A stretch of DNA of 64,000 nt from Williamsia herbipolensis (GTDB lineage: Bacteria; Actinomycetota; Actinomycetes; Mycobacteriales; Mycobacteriaceae). Within the stretch, counting starts at the first letter, position 1. The number at the start of each line of letters is the position of its first letter. The notes under the pieces were generated by a model. That model saw only the letters and a list, made by a program, of their open reading frames with translations. It was not told the origin of the DNA and searched no databases. The stretch covers positions 124,001 to 188,000 of the forward strand of contig NZ_JXYP01000020.1 in NCBI RefSeq assembly GCF_000964005.1, read 5' to 3'. A program made the position numbers and the translations under genes. Below are positions 8,102-17,404 of this stretch, piece by piece.

Positions 8102-9241
8102 TCAGCGGGCGAGGGACCGACTGATCACCAGACGTTGGATCTGGTTGGTGCCCTCGAAGATCTGGGTGATCTTCGCGTCACGCATGTAGCGCTCCACCCG
8201 GTAGTCCCGTGTGTAGCCGTACCCGCCGAACACCTGCACCGCGTCGGTGGTCACCTTCATCGCCGCGTCGGTCGCGACGAGTTTGGCGACCGATGCATTG
8301 CGCGAGTACGGCAGACCCGCGTCGCGGCGGCGCGCGGCATCGAGGTAGGTCGCCCGCGCGGAATCCACGGCGGCGGCCATGTCGGCGAGCAGGAAACCGA
8401 GGCCCTGATGGTCGATGATCTTGCGACCGAACGCGCTGCGCTCCTGCGCGTAGTCGACGGCGTCGTCGAGCGCGGCCTGCGCGATGCCCACCGCGATCGC
8501 GGCGATACCGAGGCGGCCGGAGTCGAGCGCACTGAACGCGATCGGCAGCCCCTGCCCCTCCTCCCCGATCCGTCGCGAGCCCTCGACGGTGGCGTTGTCG
8601 TAGAAGGCGGCGGTGGTGGGGATCGCGTGCAGCCCGAGTTTCTCCTCGGGCTTACCGAAGGACAATCCGGGCGTGTCCTTCGCGACGAGGAAGCACGTCA
8701 CGCCTTTGGATCCCTCGCCGGTGCGCGCGAACAGGTTGTAGAAGTCGGCGACCCCGCCGTGGGTGATCCACGCCTTGGCCCCGTTGATCACGTAGTCGTC
8801 GCCGCGTGCGGTCGCCTTGCACGCCAGCGCCGCCGCATCCGACCCCGCCTGCGCCTCCGACAGGCTGTAGGCGCCGATCGTGCGTCCGCTGAGCATCTCC
8901 GACAGCCACCGCTGTTTCTGCTCCTCGGTGCCGTAGACGCTGAGCGGGAACGAGGCCAGTCCGTGCACGCTGGTGGCGACCGCGACCGCCGCCCAGGAGA
9001 TGGCGAGTTCCTCGAGTACCTGCAGGTAGACCTCGTACGGCTGACCACCCCCACCCCATTCCTCGGGATAGGGCAGGCTGAGCAGACCCGCCTCGCCGAG
9101 CGTGGCGAACACGCCGTCGGGGTACTTCTCCTGGCGCTCGTGCTCGTCGACGATGGGGTCGAGCACGCGGCCGGCGATGTCACGCGTCAGCCCGATCAGC
9201 TCACGTGCCTCATCCGACGGCAACAGACGATCGACGGTCAC
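8102..9241 (-). CDS. acyl-CoA dehydrogenase
   Basis: A 379-residue flavoenzyme of the acyl-CoA dehydrogenase family. Visible signatures are the N-terminal helical domain, YSLSEAQAGSDAAAL (ACAD signature 1), ITHGGVADFYNLFARTG, the FAD-binding VQVFGGYGYTRDY and the IFEGTNQIQR end, whose Glu is the usual catalytic base. Length and residues fit short/medium-chain enzymes of beta-oxidation or branched-chain amino acid degradation. GTG at 9241 is preferred over the ATG at 9259 because GAGGAG lies 6 nt before it. It ends 17 bp from the convergent hydrolase gene. Confidence 0.93.
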   Translation of the reverse strand: MTVDRLLPSDEARELIGLTRDIAGRVLDPIVDEHERQEKYPDGVFATLGEAGLLSLPYPEEWGGGGQPYEVYLQVLEELAISWAAVAVATSVHGLASFPLSVYGTEEQKQRWLSEMLSGRTIGAYSLSEAQAGSDAAALACKATARGDDYVINGAKAWITHGGVADFYNLFARTGEGSKGVTCFLVAKDTPGLSFGKPEEKLGLHAIPTTAAFYDNATVEGSRRIGEEGQGLPIAFSALDSGRLGIAAIAVGIAQAALDDAVDYAQERSAFGRKIIDHQGLGFLLADMAAAVDSARATYLDAARRRDAGLPYSRNASVAKLVATDAAMKVTTDAVQVFGGYGYTRDYRVERYMRDAKITQIFEGTNQIQRLVISRSLAR

Positions 9242-9495
9242 AGCGCCTCCTCGGCCCATAAGTGCGCCTACGTTTCGGTTGACCCGATCACATCACGGAC
9301 GTCCACGCGTTGACAACGCGCCGTGATGGGAGCTCGCCGACGTGCACCATGAGCAGGAGCGACGCGGCCGCCACCTCGATCGCGGGCCGTCAGGCGACGG
9401 TCGACAGGCTGTGGGTCACGCCCTCGCAATCCGCCTCAACGTCTGCCACCCTCGAGTGCGGTGAATACGTCATCCATCGGGGGAGGGAGACGGAC

Positions 9496-10464
9496 GTGAT
9501 CACGTCGAATGATGTTCCATGGGTGCCGGTGGGGCCGCGGGGGCGGCCGCGCTCGGTCGCCATCAGCGCGTCGGGGACCACCACGACCTACACCGAACTG
9601 GTCGAGCGCGTCGCCGCCTTGAGCACCGCTTTCGCCCAGGTGGGCGTCCGAACCGGCGACCGCGTCGCGTATCTGGGCCCTACGACACCGCACGCCGTCG
9701 AGACGTTCTACGCGTCGTTGGCGCTCGGCGCCGACCACGTCCCGCTCGACCCCGCCATGCCCCCGGCCATGACCGCGTCGGTGGCCGAGGACACCTCGAT
9801 GATCATGGTGGTCGTCGATCCCCTGCACCACGATCACATCGGCCCACTGAGCCGCCGACAGATCGTGTTGACCTCAGGACGGATCCCGGATGCCCTGTGC
9901 GAGCCACTCGACTACGAGGCGTTCCTGGCGACGGGCACCCGCGACACACCACCGCGCCGCCCGCTACCCGGCGATCCGGGAGTGCTCATGCCGGCACATC
10001 CGACCGGGGCTGCGCCGGTCGCCTTCGACCACGCAACGGTCGCGGGGAACATCGCCGAATTGGCATCACTGCTGGAGATCGACGACGAGGACACCGTCGC
10101 CGTGGCCACTCATGCGCACACCCACCCGTGGTCGGGATGGCTTGCGGCCGCCGCACTCTCGCGCGGGGCCCACCTGCTGATCACCGACTCGCGGACGGTG
10201 CCCGGCGTGCTCGACGACCTCGTCGACAGCCGAGCCGCGGTCACGGCCCTCCGGGCGAACACCCTACGCGCGATGACCACCTGCGCTCGATGGTCATCAC
10301 GGGGGTGGTTCGGTCCGCGTCGGATCCTCTGTGTCGATCACCCCGACGACGGACTCGTCCGGGCCTGGCGGGAGCGGGGCACCGAGCTGGTCGACGTCAC
10401 CCGCGGACTACCCACCGACGTGGAGGCCGGTCACGGTCCACCACTCATCGGCGTGGCCTGCTGA
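9496..10464 (+). CDS. degenerate, truncated AMP-binding (ANL superfamily) protein
   Basis: The 322-residue protein aligns with the large domain of acyl-CoA synthetases: YTELVERVAALSTAFAQVGVRTGDRVAYLGPTTPHAVETFYASLALGADHVPLDP is a typical opening, and THPWSGWLAAAALSRGAHLLI and LRANTLRAM follow in order. The phosphate-binding loop (normally SGTTGxPKG) is replaced by AHPTGAAPVAFDH, and the frame stops before the YGxTE motif and the small C-terminal domain. It probably cannot adenylate a substrate. GTG at 9496 has a strong purine-rich site upstream; an earlier ATG at 9310 would add a stretch without similarity. Confidence 0.7.
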   Translation: MITSNDVPWVPVGPRGRPRSVAISASGTTTTYTELVERVAALSTAFAQVGVRTGDRVAYLGPTTPHAVETFYASLALGADHVPLDPAMPPAMTASVAEDTSMIMVVVDPLHHDHIGPLSRRQIVLTSGRIPDALCEPLDYEAFLATGTRDTPPRRPLPGDPGVLMPAHPTGAAPVAFDHATVAGNIAELASLLEIDDEDTVAVATHAHTHPWSGWLAAAALSRGAHLLITDSRTVPGVLDDLVDSRAAVTALRANTLRAMTTCARWSSRGWFGPRRILCVDHPDDGLVRAWRERGTELVDVTRGLPTDVEAGHGPPLIGVAC

Positions 10465-10493
10465 GCGGATAGATCGACGAGCGATCGGCCGGC

Positions 10494-10922
10494 TCAGGAG
10501 TTCGGCGCGGAGACCTCGAGCGCGATGTTGTCGGGGTCGCGGAACTCGAGGATCGCGATACCGGCGTCGCCGAGGTCCTTGATCGGCTCGTGCTCGATGC
10601 CCAGCGAGTCGAGATGGGCACTCGCGTCGTTGAGGTCCGCGAGCGACGCGACCGTGAAGCTCACGTGGTCGAGACCTGTTCGGTCCTCGGTGAACGAGTC
10701 GTCGCCGGGAGCGACGGGGCGCAGGCCGAGAAGGCCGCCGCCGAACTGATAGATCACACCGCCGTACAGGAACGCCAGTTGCTCTCGGGTCTGCTCATCG
10801 GCACCGTCGGCTACCTCGAAGGCGACGTCGAAACCGAACACGTCGTCGTAGAACTTTCGCGAGACGGCGATGTCTCGGACGGTCAGCCGGACGTGGTGGT
10901 AGTCGGTTGCGGCGATCGGCAT
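10494..10922 (-). CDS. VOC family (glyoxalase/dioxygenase superfamily) protein
   Basis: The 142-residue protein contains two beta-alpha-beta-beta-beta modules. Likely metal ligands are His9/His10 of YHHVRLTV, His in LDHVSFTVAS, and Glu in NIALEVSAP near the end, the usual VOC layout with FRDPDN before the last strand. Such proteins act as glyoxalases, dioxygenases or antibiotic-binding proteins; the ligand is not predictable. ATG at 10922 follows GGAGAAGGGG; the earlier ATG would add an arginine-rich tail that is not family-like. Confidence 0.87.
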   Translation of the reverse strand: MPIAATDYHHVRLTVRDIAVSRKFYDDVFGFDVAFEVADGADEQTREQLAFLYGGVIYQFGGGLLGLRPVAPGDDSFTEDRTGLDHVSFTVASLADLNDASAHLDSLGIEHEPIKDLGDAGIAILEFRDPDNIALEVSAPNS

Positions 10923-11008
10923 TCTGATTCCCCTTCTCCTGCGGCGACATCGCCGCATTGCCATGTGTGCACGTGCCTCACACGACAGTACGCGTGCACA
11001 CTGAAGCG

Positions 11009-12049
11009 ATGAGGTCAGTCGTACTAGCCGCCACCGCAGCCGTATCCGTCGTCCTGATCGCCGCGTGCGGGTCGGACACCCCCACCGATCGGGCCGCTCC
11101 GTCGAGCACGCCGGTGGCCGCAGAACCCGCGGTGGCCCCCGCGCCGACGACCCCGCCGATCGGCACGACCATCGAGGTGGGCAACGAGCCCGAGGGCGTC
11201 GTCATCGGCACCGCGGGGATCGCGGCGGTGGGCGTGCGCAGGCCCGACGGACTCACACTCGTCGACGTCCGGGCGGGGCGCGTGATCCGCACCGTCGAGA
11301 CCCGGGGCGCACCACGGCATCTCGAACTCGCCGGGCCCAACGGGCCGGTCATCGTGCCGCTGGAGACGAGCAACACCGTGACCGAGATGTCCTTCGACGG
11401 CACCTTCGGCCCGATCGCCACCGGCGTGGGCGACCTGCCGCACGATGCGGTCCGCACCTCCGACGGAACACTGGTCGGCACGAACGAGCACGGGGGCGGC
11501 GCGCTGTTCCTGCGGGACGGGAAGGTGGTGAAGTCGCTCCCCGCCGGTCCCCCGCAACCCGGTGGTGTCGCGGCTGTCGGGCGCTACGCCGCCATGGCCG
11601 ACGTCCAGGGCAACGGCGTCTTCGTCTACGACGGGACCACGATGACCGAGGTCGCCCAGAAGAAGATCGGCACCCGGCTGACACATGCGCACGCTCTCGG
11701 CGGCGGACTCGTCGCGTTCGCCGACACCGACGGCGGGGCCGTCCTCGTCGAACGGATCACGCCTCAGGTGGTCGACGTGGCGCGTATCGACGCACCGGGC
11801 AAGCCGTACGGGCTCAGCTACGACGACCGCACCAAGACACTGCTCGTGACGCTGGGGTCCACGAACACCCTCCGTCTCGTCGACATGTCGGATCCGGCGA
11901 GACCCCGTATCCGCGGGGACGTCCCGACCGTGCAGCAACCGAACTCGGTGGCGATGGACCCGGTCACCGGGATCGTGGCGGTCACCGGCAGCGCACCGGG
12001 TGCGGCCAGTTCACTGCAACTCATCCCGGCAGACCTGCTTCCCCGCTGA
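11009..12049 (+). CDS. lipoprotein with beta-propeller (YVTN-like) repeats
   Basis: The 346-residue protein begins with a lipoprotein signal peptide ending in LIAAC (lipid-accepting Cys20), then a Pro/Ala/Thr-rich linker to about residue 52. The rest shows repeated four-strand blades (VDVRAGRVIRTVETRGAPRHLEL, DGTLVGTNEHGG, YDDRTKTLLVTLGSTNTLRLVDM, DPVTGIVAVTGS) of the YVTN/NHL propeller type. It is therefore an exported, membrane-anchored binding or scaffold protein of unknown ligand. It is monocistronic: a strong hairpin at 12071-12117 follows it. Confidence 0.82.
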   Translation: MRSVVLAATAAVSVVLIAACGSDTPTDRAAPSSTPVAAEPAVAPAPTTPPIGTTIEVGNEPEGVVIGTAGIAAVGVRRPDGLTLVDVRAGRVIRTVETRGAPRHLELAGPNGPVIVPLETSNTVTEMSFDGTFGPIATGVGDLPHDAVRTSDGTLVGTNEHGGGALFLRDGKVVKSLPAGPPQPGGVAAVGRYAAMADVQGNGVFVYDGTTMTEVAQKKIGTRLTHAHALGGGLVAFADTDGGAVLVERITPQVVDVARIDAPGKPYGLSYDDRTKTLLVTLGSTNTLRLVDMSDPARPRIRGDVPTVQQPNSVAMDPVTGIVAVTGSAPGAASSLQLIPADLLPR

Positions 12050-12070
12050 CACGCACCAGTTCCGAACAGA

Positions 12071-12117
12071 CAACGACACCCCCGCCACCGGAAGTCGGTG
12101 ACGGGGGTGTCGTTGTA
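12071..12117. terminator. strong bidirectional hairpin terminator
   Basis: Arms of about 20 nt (12071-12091 and 12097-12117) pair with a single mismatch around a 5-nt loop. It lies between the end of the lipoprotein gene (plus) and the end of the first porin gene (minus), so it can stop transcripts from both sides. This is the strongest hairpin seen in the left half of the window. Confidence 0.85.
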
Positions 12118-12135
12118 AGACGTGGATGACGCAGA

Positions 12136-12843
12136 TCAGCCGATGCTGAACGGCTTGCCGTAGGTCGTGACCTGCTTGTCGACGTTCGATGTGCGGACGC
12201 GGATCACCGCGAACGAACGCGCCTGCGCGTAGCCGGCGCAGCCACTGAGCTGCAGCTGCTCGTTGGTGTAGCTGTTCGAGGCCTTGGTGGTCTCGTAGTC
12301 GACGTTGGTCGTCTGCTGCTGGGCCCCGAAGTCGTCAGCCTTCTCCACATTGTTGATGAAGTAAGACACCGCCTGACCCGGAGCAAGCGAGAGGGTTCCA
12401 TTGAGACCACCACCCACGCTCGGGAATGTTCCGAGTGGCGACGGGTTGGCGCCGGGAGCTACATTCGGCTGCGCAACACTGGGCGCAGCGTTCACGCCTC
12501 CACCGAACCCTGCGACGCTCACCTGGCATCCGACGATGTATCCCGCGCCAATGCGGATTTTCGCCTTCTTGCTGGAGGTGACGGTGTACTTCGCCGACAC
12601 CTGCGCGGCGCGATGCAGCGGCGTACCACCGAGCGACGGCGCGATGACCGCTCGCTCATTCGTACGCGTGATCGAGATCTTGGTACCGTCGGGCAGCGTC
12701 TGGACGTCGGTCTGCGACGGCAGCTTGAGGAAGACATCCGCGTTCGCGCTGCCCTGCGAGAGCAGCGCGGCCGCAACCGCGATGACGGCGCTGGTGCCGG
12801 CGACGCCGACCGCCCGCCGGGAGGACTTGCTGGAGGTGTTCAT
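12136..12843 (-). CDS. MspA-family outer-membrane porin, second gene of pair
   Basis: The 235-residue precursor has a Sec signal peptide with cleavage after SANA (mature start DVFLKLP). Family marks are GYIVGCQVSVAG in the middle and the C-terminal CAGYAQARSFAVIRVRTS and GKPFSIG. MspA-type proteins form octameric beta-barrel channels through the mycolate outer membrane for small hydrophilic nutrients. ATG at 12843 follows AAAGGG. The neighbour 44 bp upstream is a paralogue ending in the same GKPFSIG, so the two are probably co-transcribed. The central Pro/Gly/Asn-rich stretch (residues about 118-145) differs from the partner and may lie in the vestibule. Confidence 0.9.
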   Translation of the reverse strand: MNTSSKSSRRAVGVAGTSAVIAVAAALLSQGSANADVFLKLPSQTDVQTLPDGTKISITRTNERAVIAPSLGGTPLHRAAQVSAKYTVTSSKKAKIRIGAGYIVGCQVSVAGFGGGVNAAPSVAQPNVAPGANPSPLGTFPSVGGGLNGTLSLAPGQAVSYFINNVEKADDFGAQQQTTNVDYETTKASNSYTNEQLQLSGCAGYAQARSFAVIRVRTSNVDKQVTTYGKPFSIG

Positions 12844-12887
12844 CGAATCCCTTTGTGTCTGAATGCGTGTCATGGAGGTCAGTGAAA

Positions 12888-13592
12888 TCAGCCGATGGAG
12901 AAAGGCTTGCCGTACAGGGTCACCTTCTGATGGTCGTCCCCGGTGGTCTCGACCACCGCGAAGGAGCGAGCCTGGGCGTAGCCTGCGCAGCCCTGGATTT
13001 GCAGCTGGGCGCGGTCGTAGGACAGGTAATAGGTCCCCGCCTTCTCGACGTTCTTGTAGTTCAGGACGACAAAATTCACGCCACCGGGTGTCAGTGGAAC
13101 GGAAACGCTACCGGAGAGGCCGGCAGATGAGTTTCCGTTGGAAGCACCGAAGTTGCCCAAAGAGAACCCGCCACCGAGCGTCAGGCCTTGGAAGTTGACC
13201 TGGCATCCGACAATGTATCCGGCCGACAAAGTTGCAGCAGCTCCGTTGGTCTCGACACCATTGGTGCCGGCAAAGCCAGCGGTCGCCTCACCTGCGGGGC
13301 CACGGTTGGGGCCGGCCTTCTTGGCCTTGAGCTTCGGCGCGTAGAGGGTGATGTCGGCGGAGACCCAGGCGTTGCGTCCGAAACTGTTCGCCGCCAGTGA
13401 TGGCGAGACCTGGACCGACTCGTTGCTGCGGGTGATCAGCAGGTCGTCGCCCCGCTGCGCACCGTTGGGGAGCTTGACGAAGGTGTCGGCGTTGGCAGCG
13501 CCCTGCGACACCAGGCCGACAGCGGTGGCACCGACCACGGCCATGGTCCCCAGCGATGCAGCTCGCCGCAACGCGGTGGAGTTCTTGCTCAT
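12888..13592 (-). CDS. MspA-family outer-membrane porin, first gene of pair
   Basis: This 234-residue precursor has a signal peptide ending AANA, giving mature DTFVKLPNGAQRGDD. It shares with its downstream neighbour the GYIVGCQV motif, the CAGYAQARSFAVVETT segment and the terminal TLYGKPFSIG. It has its own insert, a Gly/Lys-rich segment (LKAKKAGPNRGPAGEATAG), and a long Gly/Ser loop. GAAAGAGGAA precedes the ATG. Nocardia farcinica is known to assemble a mixed channel from two such neighbours, NfpA and NfpB; by analogy the pair here may form hetero-oligomers. Confidence 0.9.
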   Translation of the reverse strand: MSKNSTALRRAASLGTMAVVGATAVGLVSQGAANADTFVKLPNGAQRGDDLLITRSNESVQVSPSLAANSFGRNAWVSADITLYAPKLKAKKAGPNRGPAGEATAGFAGTNGVETNGAAATLSAGYIVGCQVNFQGLTLGGGFSLGNFGASNGNSSAGLSGSVSVPLTPGGVNFVVLNYKNVEKAGTYYLSYDRAQLQIQGCAGYAQARSFAVVETTGDDHQKVTLYGKPFSIG

Positions 13593-13927
13593 CTGTTCCT
13601 CTTTCGGGCGATCAGGACCCCGAGCGCGCTCGGGACATCTGCGTCTGACATGACTGGATTGACGACACCTACGCAGCGACGTCGATCGGGGTGAAGCCTG
13701 ATCGAGTCAGGCGAACATCCGGTGAACACACTCCCGGGTTTCGATGACATGACAGCGCCGCGGACGTGAATGCCCACCAGATCTGGTCACAGAAACGGTC
13801 AAATCGTAATCCCAAGTGTTGCTAATGATTTCGGACACAGAACGGTCTGCCGCCGTTCATCCGCCGTTGGCTGGACGCCGTCACAGCCACCGACTCACGA
13901 AGGTGGAGTCCACGCCAGAACGCGCGT
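13593..13927. other. intergenic region upstream of the porin pair
   Basis: This 335-bp stretch lies between the first porin start (minus strand) and the stop of the ammonium transporter gene (also minus). It is visibly poorer in GC than the coding DNA (for example around 13800-13850) and has no credible gene. It should hold the porin promoter and the transporter's terminator, but I could not pick a convincing -35/-10 pair or hairpin. Confidence 0.5.
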
Positions 13928-15256
13928 CTAGATGTCGAGACGACCGCCGCGCGACGCCGCCAGGTCGTAGGCGGTCTCAGCGTGTTCGGCATCGTCGATG
14001 CCGTCGAGTTCGTCCTGCGGTTCGGCCCGCACACCGATGGTCTTCTTCAGGGCCAGCGCGATGAGGGCGGTGACGACCATGGCGTACGCGCCGACCGCGA
14101 GCACCGCCACGATCTGTCGCCACAACTGGTCGAGACCGCCGCCGTAGAAGAGGCCGTCGACGCCGGCCGGTGCGGCACTGCTGGCGACGAGGCCGATCAT
14201 CACGGTGCCCACGATGCCCGCCACGAGGTGGACACCGACGACGTCGAGCGAATCGTCGTATCCGAGGCGGTATTTGAGTTCGATCGCCAGGGAGCTGACG
14301 GCTCCGGCGACGATACCGATCGCGATGGCACCGATCGGCGTCACCGACGCGCACGACGGGGTGATCGCGACCAGTCCGGCGACGACACCCGAGGCGGCGC
14401 CGAAGGAGGTCGGCTTCCCGTGCCGGATGCGCTCGACCACCAGCCAGCTCAGCAGTGACACCGCACCGGCGCCGAGGGTGTTCACCAGGGCCATGGCGGC
14501 GGTCCCGTCGGCGGCGAGGGCCGAACCGGCGTTGAAACCGAACCAGCCCAACCACAGCAGTCCGGCGCCGAGCATGACCGCGGGCAGGTTGTGCGGCCGC
14601 ATGGGGTCGCGCGGCCACCCCCGACGCTTACCGACGATGAGCGCCAGCACCAGTGCCGACGCACCCGAGTTCACCTCCACCGCAGTGCCGCCCGCGAAGT
14701 CGATGGCGCCCAGTCGATTGGCGATCCATCCACCCGATTCCGCGGCCAGGCCGTCGATCGCGAACACCCAGTGCGCCACCGGGAAGTAGACCAACGTGGC
14801 CCAGAGCGCGGCGAAGGCCAACCAGGCCACGAACTTCATGCGGTCGGCCACCGCGCCGGCGATCAGCGCCACGGTCACCATCGCGAAGCCGGCCTGGAAC
14901 ATGACGAACACCAGCGCGGGGATCGTTCCCACCAACGGGATCGACGCCCCGGCCGGGTCGCCGGCGGAGTAGTTGCCGCCGAAGAGCCCGTCCAACCCGG
15001 CGAACTGGGTGGGGTCACCGATGACGCCGCCGATGTCGTCGCCGAAGGCCATCGAGTACCCGAAGAGGAGCCACAGCACCCAGACGACCCCGACGGCCGA
15101 CATGCACATCATCATCATGTTCAGCACGCTCTTGGCGCGCACCATGCCGCCGTAGAAGAACGCCAGCGCGGGGGTCATCACCAGCACGAGGGCCGCACTG
15201 ACCATGACCCACGCGGTGTTGGCCGCGTCCGGGGTACCGACGATCGGGTACGACAC
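13928..15256 (-). CDS. amt: ammonium transporter (Amt family)
   Basis: The 442-residue protein has about eleven hydrophobic segments and the Amt signatures: MVSAALVLVMTPALAFFYGGMVRAKSVLN near the N-terminus, FPVAHWVF (first pore His), FAGGTAVEVNSGASALVLA, and VVGVHLVAGIVGT (second pore His). It conducts NH4+/NH3 across the inner membrane as a trimer. GTG at 15256 follows AAGGAG at good distance. No glnB/glnK or glnD gene is adjacent, unlike the amt-glnB-glnD order of M. tuberculosis. Its job fits with the urease operon further right, which releases ammonia inside the cell. Confidence 0.95.
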   Translation of the reverse strand: MSYPIVGTPDAANTAWVMVSAALVLVMTPALAFFYGGMVRAKSVLNMMMMCMSAVGVVWVLWLLFGYSMAFGDDIGGVIGDPTQFAGLDGLFGGNYSAGDPAGASIPLVGTIPALVFVMFQAGFAMVTVALIAGAVADRMKFVAWLAFAALWATLVYFPVAHWVFAIDGLAAESGGWIANRLGAIDFAGGTAVEVNSGASALVLALIVGKRRGWPRDPMRPHNLPAVMLGAGLLWLGWFGFNAGSALAADGTAAMALVNTLGAGAVSLLSWLVVERIRHGKPTSFGAASGVVAGLVAITPSCASVTPIGAIAIGIVAGAVSSLAIELKYRLGYDDSLDVVGVHLVAGIVGTVMIGLVASSAAPAGVDGLFYGGGLDQLWRQIVAVLAVGAYAMVVTALIALALKKTIGVRAEPQDELDGIDDAEHAETAYDLAASRGGRLDI

Positions 15257-15337
15257 GTGGAGCTCCTTCGGCTACTCGACCCTCGACCACTCGATTCGGG
15301 GCGAGAGCAAAGTTAGCAGCGCGCCGTCACCCGCCGT

Positions 15338-17311
15338 TCACACCGTCTGCGCCAACCGATCGGCGAGCAGTTTCGCGAACTTCGCCGGGTCGGTCAGTTC
15401 GCTGCCCTCGGCGATGACGGCCATCCCGTACAGCAGGTGTGCGGTGTCGACGAGGGACTGGTCGTCACTCTTCTCCGCCCGCGCCTGCTGCAGCGCCACG
15501 ACCAGTGGGTGGTCGGGGTTGAGCTCGAGGATGCGTTTGCTGGGCGGCAGGATCTGGCCGGAGGCACGGTAGAGCTTCTCCATCTGCGGCGAGAAGCTGA
15601 ACGTGTCACCGACCAGACATGCGGGCGAATCGGTGAGCCGGGTCGACAACCGCGTCTCCTTGACGTTCTCGTCGAGCGTCGTGGTCAGCCAGGCCGTCAG
15701 ATCGGCGAACGCCTTGTCGCGTTCGGCTTTCTCCGCCTCGGCTTCCTTCTTCTCGTCCTCGGACTTCCCCGCGTCGTCGTCGAGATCGACCTCGCCCTTG
15801 GCGATCGACCGGAGCGGCTTACCGTCGAACTCGGGGATGGATCCGACCCACATCTCGTCGACCGGATCGCCGAGGAGGAGCACCTCGATGCCCTTGGCGC
15901 GGAACGCCTCCATGTGCGGCGAGTTCTCCATCGCCTGGCGGGTCTCGCCGGTGATGTAGTAGATCTCGGACTGGCCGGGCTTCATCCGCGACACATAATC
16001 CTCGAGCCCGGTGAGCTTCTCGGGATCGTTGGTCGAGGCGAACGACGAGATCTTCAGCAGCGCATCGCGATTGTCCTGATCGGAGAGCAGGCCCTCCTTG
16101 AGCGCGCGACCGAACTCGGCCCACAGGGTGTCGTAGTCGTCCGGCCGCGAGGACTTGATGTCGGAGATGGTCGACAGCACCTTCTTGGTGAGTCGGCGAC
16201 GGATCGCCCGGATCTGCCGGTCCTGCTGCAGGATCTCGCGGGAGACGTTCAGCGACAGGTCGGCCGCGTCGACGACACCCTTGACGAAGCGGAGGTACTC
16301 CGGCATGAGCTCTTCGCAGTCGTCCATGATGAACACCCGCTTCACGTACAGGTGGATGCCTCCCGCACGTTCGCGCATGAACAGATCGAACGGCGCCTGG
16401 GACGGGATGAACAGCAGCGCCTGGTATTCGAACGTGCCCTCGGCCTTGAGCGAGATGGTCTCGAGCGGCTCGTCCCAGCCGTGGCTGACGTGACGGTAGA
16501 ACTCGGTGTACTCCTCGTCGGTCACCTCGTCCTTCGACCGCGCCCACAGCGCCTTCATCGAGTTGAGCGTCTCTGTGGTGACGACGGTCCGCTCGGTCGG
16601 CTCGGCGGTGTCGTCGGTGTCGTCGGACCCCTCGGGTTCGACCTTCTCGGTGCGTTCGACGTCCATCCGGATCGGCCAGGCGATGAAGTCGGAATACCGC
16701 TTCACCAGTTCCCGGATCTTCGATTCCGACGTGTAGTCGTAGAGGTGGTCGTCGGTGTCGGTGGGCTTGAGTTCGAGGATGACCGACGTGCCCTGGGGGG
16801 CGTCGGGGACGGTCTCGATCGTGTAGGTGCCCTCACCCGTCGAGCGCCACCGCGTGCCCTCGGACTCGCCCGCCTTGCGGGTCAGCAGCGTGACGGTGTC
16901 GGCGACCATGAACGTCGAGTAGAAGCCGATGCCGAACTGGCCGATGAGGTCGGCCGAGGCCGCGGAGTCCTGCGCATCGGCGAGCTTCTTGCGCAGCTCG
17001 GCCGTTCCCGACCGCGCGAGGGTGCCGATGAGTCCGACGACGTCGTCGCGCGACATGCCGATGCCGTTGTCGCGGATGGTGAGTGTGCGCGCCTCGGTGT
17101 CGCGCTCGATGGTGATGTGCAGATCCGAGGTGTCGACCTCGAGGTCCTTGTCCTGGAACGCCTGCAGACGAAGCTTGTCGAGGGCGTCGGAGGCATTCGA
17201 CACCAACTCGCGCAGGAAGCTGTCCTTGTTGGAGTAGACGGAGTGGACCATCAGGTCGAGCAGCTGGCGCGTCTCGGCCTGGAATTCACGTTCTTCGACA
17301 GGTGTGCTCAT
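15338..17311 (-). CDS. htpG: chaperone HtpG (Hsp90)
   Basis: The 657-residue protein has the GHKL ATPase N-domain ([52 protein letters not shown]), then the middle domain ([33 protein letters not shown]) and a C-terminal dimerisation domain ending LADRLAQTV. It is slightly longer than the E. coli protein, through an acidic [11 protein letters not shown] insert and an [13 protein letters not shown] charged linker. It is a cytosolic ATP-dependent chaperone dimer. It diverges from the decarboxylase gene, with 93 bp between starts. Confidence 0.97.
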
Positions 17312-17404
17312 GGCGGTGATTCTAGCGAGGCGCGATTTCGGCGATTGGTTCGAATCGACCTGGAACGACCCGGATGCCCTGCGCGCGTGGTGTAAGCCGG
17401 TCTC

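Noticed and set aside
10457-10493. Remnant of a C-terminal ANL domain after the truncated AMP-binding gene
   Set aside because: Only about 30 bp separate it from the next gene, so no displaced remainder exists here.
17347-17356. GGTTCGAATC resembling a tRNA T-loop
   Set aside because: No acceptor or anticodon stem can be formed around it; it lies in the htpG-gadB promoter gap.
15437-17395. 652-residue plus-strand frame across htpG
   Set aside because: Antisense shadow of HtpG; the sense product carries all Hsp90 motifs.
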